This document shows positions 3,540 through 5,802 of a DNA stretch of 5,802 bases, one piece after another. Under the pieces are notes generated by a model. It searched no databases, had not been told where the DNA came from, and was given only the letters and a program-made list of their open reading frames with translations. The stretch's first letter is position 1. Every line of letters starts with the position of its first letter. This DNA is from Anaerolineales bacterium (GTDB lineage Bacteria > Chloroflexota > Anaerolineae > Anaerolineales > UBA4823): contig JAFGBV010000254.1 in NCBI GenBank assembly GCA_016932955.1, positions 1 through 5,802 of the forward strand, given 5' to 3'. Made by a program: the position numbers and the translations under genes.

Positions 3540-5802
3540 GCGCCACGTTATTCGAGGAAGCCCGTGCAGCCATCCAAAGGGGTGAACGCATCCACGCCCG
3601 TAAACTTCTGCGCAGTTTGCTGATGACCGATCCGCGGAATGAACAGGCCTGGTTGCTGATGGCGCGGGTCGTCGATTCCCAGGAACAAGTGGTTGACTGC
3701 CTGGAGCGGGCATTGAAGATCAACCCACAGAATCTGGCGACAGCCCGGGCGCTGGAAGCGCTGCGCCACCCGCATCCAGTGCATGTACAGGCTCCTGCCG
3801 CGCCACTTCCACCGGTTGAGACCGTCCAGACACTCGCGGATAACCAGAAGCTGGTGGAACAGCAAGCGGTGATGAGGAGAGCCGAGCAGCCTACCCGGAC
3901 AGCTATGTCTGCAGACATAGCTCATCTGCCTGACAGGAGCACGACGGCACCACAAGCTGCCGCCCGAGCGAAGCCGGTGGAACGTCGAGCCAAATTGCAG
4001 CCCAAGCAGGAGGCCAAGATCCGCCCACCACGGCGCTATGTCAACTGGTCGTTGATGATTGGGGCAGTACTGGTATTCATCGTGGCTTTTCTCAGCGTGC
4101 TGGGACCCAAGCTGGCGACAGGCGACCCGCTTAAGGAAAACGTGATCATCAAGGTCGGCGATACCTGGGTCAAACCGCCTTTTACCCCTCTTGAAGTGCC
4201 TGGGTTCCCGCTTGGCTCAGACCAGTTTGGGCGTGACCTGTTCAGCCGTGTTTTATATGCTGTCCAGCCGACCATGATCATGGTGACGATTGTATCGCTC
4301 GTGCGCTTGTTCCTGGGGACAGTGATTGGCTTGGGAGCAGGCTGGTCGACGCGGCGCATCGGGCGCGTGTTGGACACGTTGATATCGATGGCGTTGTCGG
4401 TTCCAGTGTTCATGATCGCTCTGGGGGCAATTGCCATGCTGGGGGCAGTAGGTGGTAACCTGCTGGCATTGGCGGCGGCACTTAAGGCGCCGCAGAGCCT
4501 ATTGGAGATATTGAAGGATACCAGCGGTAGCACCTTCGACCAAATTCTGCCCTTTGTGGTCGGGCTGTCGATCAACGGCTGGGGAGAAACGGCGCGCATT
4601 GTGCGCGAGCAGACGCAAGCAGTACGCGGGCAGTTGTATGTTGAGGCCGCGCATGCTTTGGGTGCTTCCTCGGGACGCATCCTGAAGCAGCATGTCCTGC
4701 GGCAGATCATGTCGATGGTCTGGATGTTGTTTGCTTTCGAAATCAGCAGCACGCTCATGGTGACTGCAGGATTGGGCTTTTTGGGCTACTACATTGGCGG
4801 GGATGTGTGGATCGAGGTAGCAGACTTTGTTTCACGGCGGGTGAGCGGTACGCCTGAGCTTGGTCAGATGCTTGCGACCTCCTGGGCTTCTCTGACTGAG
4901 CCCTGGCCGATGGTGATGACCGGCTCGGTGATCTTCCTGGCAGTGTTGGGCTTTAACCTGCTGGGAGAGGGGCTGCGAGTCAGGCTGAATCCGGAGAACA
5001 TCAACCGCAACAGCTTGTTTGCGAGGGCGAAGCGGGCATACAGCGCCTGGACGGAGGAATACATTACTTATCCGCTGAGCAACTGGCTGCACTCCCACTG
5101 GCGATTGGCTGCGCTGGCAGGCGCATTTCTGGTAGCTGTGCTTATCGGCGGCTTATGGCTGAGGGTGAACTTGTTTGCGCCGGAAGGTGCAGATGGGCAG
5201 GTCCTTGCGGTGCCGGGGGGGCATCTATGGTCAGGCGAGCGCGGCGATCCATACGGAACACGACACACCGCAGAAGCGGGTCCGCAAGAGCCCTCTATTC
5301 TTTGGCAATACCAGGACGAGGTAGGCTTATCCGACAGCCTGGCGATCAGCAAAGATGGCATCGTCTATCTAGGTTCGGAGCAGAAAAAGCTGCTGGCATT
5401 GAACCCGGATGGCAGTATCCTGTGGGAAGCCAGCCTTTCAGATGCTCCCCTGGGGGCACTCGCGTTGGGGGTAGATGGAGCAATCTATGTCACTGATGTC
5501 GCCGGTGGATTGACCGCCTTTAATGAGCAAGGCGAGCAACTCTGGCATTATACGCCCAGCGAGCGCGGCAAGCCGGTTCATGGAGCGATCACGGGTGAAG
5601 ATGGAGTGATATATTATCTGTTGGAAGACCCACAACGCGGGGATACACTTGTAGCATTGAATGAGGATAGCTCGCTGTACTGGAGCATAGCCACGGGAGC
5701 GAAAGTGGCGGACAGGGCGCTGCGCCTGAGCCCGGACGGTGAAGAAATCTACGTCAAAAACAAGGCGTTCAGCACCGAGACGGGTGAGCTGTTGACAAGA
5801 AA
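3536..5802 (+). CDS. Fusion protein: TPR-like module, OppC/DppC-type ABC permease, extra membrane helix, PQQ-like beta-propeller; 3' end cut by the window edge
   Basis: One frame stays open for 755 codons to the right edge. Residues 1-78 are helical and TPR-like (HARKLLRSLLMTDPRNEQAW; CLERALKINPQN). Residues 81-163 form a Pro/Ala/Gln/charged linker. Residues 171-482 are a full DppC-type permease: helix 1 (171-190), the family signature PLGSDQFGRDLFSRVLYA (225-242), helices near 247-270, 283-305 and 338-350, the EAA loop YVEAAHALGASSGRILKQH (368-386), GLGFLGYYIGG (412-422) and a last core helix with FNLLGEGLRVRLNP (473-486). A basic segment (484-502) precedes an extra helix (about 523-542). 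From 545 on comes a propeller: an entry strand (DPYGTRHT, then PSILWQY) and repeats GIVYLGS...ALNPDGSILW, GAIYVTD...AFNEQGEQLW and GVIYYLL...ALNEDSSLYW, spaced 40-46 residues. The propeller is incomplete here. It pairs with the upstream permease as the second channel subunit. The domain joints show no frameshift. The roles of the TPR and propeller parts are unknown. Confidence 0.92.
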   Translation, partial: MSATLFEEARAAIQRGERIHARKLLRSLLMTDPRNEQAWLLMARVVDSQEQVVDCLERALKINPQNLATARALEALRHPHPVHVQAPAAPLPPVETVQTLADNQKLVEQQAVMRRAEQPTRTAMSADIAHLPDRSTTAPQAAARAKPVERRAKLQPKQEAKIRPPRRYVNWSLMIGAVLVFIVAFLSVLGPKLATGDPLKENVIIKVGDTWVKPPFTPLEVPGFPLGSDQFGRDLFSRVLYAVQPTMIMVTIVSLVRLFLGTVIGLGAGWSTRRIGRVLDTLISMALSVPVFMIALGAIAMLGAVGGNLLALAAALKAPQSLLEILKDTSGSTFDQILPFVVGLSINGWGETARIVREQTQAVRGQLYVEAAHALGASSGRILKQHVLRQIMSMVWMLFAFEISSTLMVTAGLGFLGYYIGGDVWIEVADFVSRRVSGTPELGQMLATSWASLTEPWPMVMTGSVIFLAVLGFNLLGEGLRVRLNPENINRNSLFARAKRAYSAWTEEYITYPLSNWLHSHWRLAALAGAFLVAVLIGGLWLRVNLFAPEGADGQVLAVPGGHLWSGERGDPYGTRHTAEAGPQEPSILWQYQDEVGLSDSLAISKDGIVYLGSEQKKLLALNPDGSILWEASLSDAPLGALALGVDGAIYVTDVAGGLTAFNEQGEQLWHYTPSERGKPVHGAITGEDGVIYYLLEDPQRGDTLVALNEDSSLYWSIATGAKVADRALRLSPDGEEIYVKNKAFSTETGELLTR
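3901..3922. repeat. Perfect 22-bp palindrome inside the linker coding region
   Basis: The left arm AGCTATGTCTG (3901-3911) is followed at once by its exact reverse complement CAGACATAGCT (3912-3922). An 11-bp perfect inverted repeat with no spacer is not expected by chance in a window of this size. It encodes part of the weakly constrained linker (about residues 123-129), so protein sequence does not explain it. It may be a protein-binding site, a relic of a mobile or recombination site, or an mRNA hairpin. Confidence 0.6.

Noticed and set aside
3905..3907. Internal in-frame ATG as a separate start for a permease without the TPR module
   Set aside because: No Shine-Dalgarno precedes it. The ATG at 3536 has a good AGGGGG site and overlaps the upstream stop.
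4036..4758. 240-codon open frame on the minus strand within the fusion permease
   Set aside because: It is antisense to the conserved permease core. Its Ser/Thr/Asn/Arg-rich translation has no recognisable motif, as expected of a shadow frame.

Overview
The window most likely comes from a member of the Chloroflexota, probably an Anaerolineae-like lineage. The inference rests on a TPR-like N-terminal module (residues such as 'DPRNEQAWLLMARVV' and 'CLERALKINPQN') of a kind I associate with that group, on moderately high GC, and on mixed-domain architectures. I could not run a similarity search, so this placement is tentative.

Layout: (1) A leftward GNAT-family acetyltransferase starts near 336-342 and runs off the left edge. 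(2) A short AT-rich divergent intergenic region (about 343-433) holds a perfect 16-bp palindrome. Its central TGTACA can serve as the -35 hexamer in both directions. (3) Rightward from 434 there is a compact gene run: an OmpR/PhoB-type response regulator (434-1132), a membrane sensor histidine kinase (1122-2549, overlapping by 11 nt), an OppB/DppB-type ABC permease (2559-3539, 9-nt gap), and an open frame from 3536 to the right edge that overlaps the permease stop as ATGA. No terminator is visible between any of these genes, so they look like one transcription unit.

The notable gene is the last one. It is open for 755 codons and is still open at the edge. It encodes a TPR-like cytoplasmic module, a Pro/Ala/charged linker, a complete OppC/DppC-type permease core, an extra transmembrane helix, and a PQQ-like/WD-like beta-propeller with a repeat of about 40-46 residues. 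Ordinary DppC proteins are about 280-320 residues and end just after the sixth membrane helix. Positive-inside reasoning places the propeller outside the membrane, on the face where a solute-binding protein normally docks.

Working model (inference): the two-component system controls, or is controlled together with, a peptide/nickel/oligosaccharide-type ABC importer. The second permease of that importer carries a cytoplasmic protein-interaction module and an extracytoplasmic propeller. No ATPase or solute-binding protein gene lies in the window. Other structural signals are a perfect 22-bp palindrome inside the linker coding region and a 10-bp-stem hairpin early in the first permease gene.
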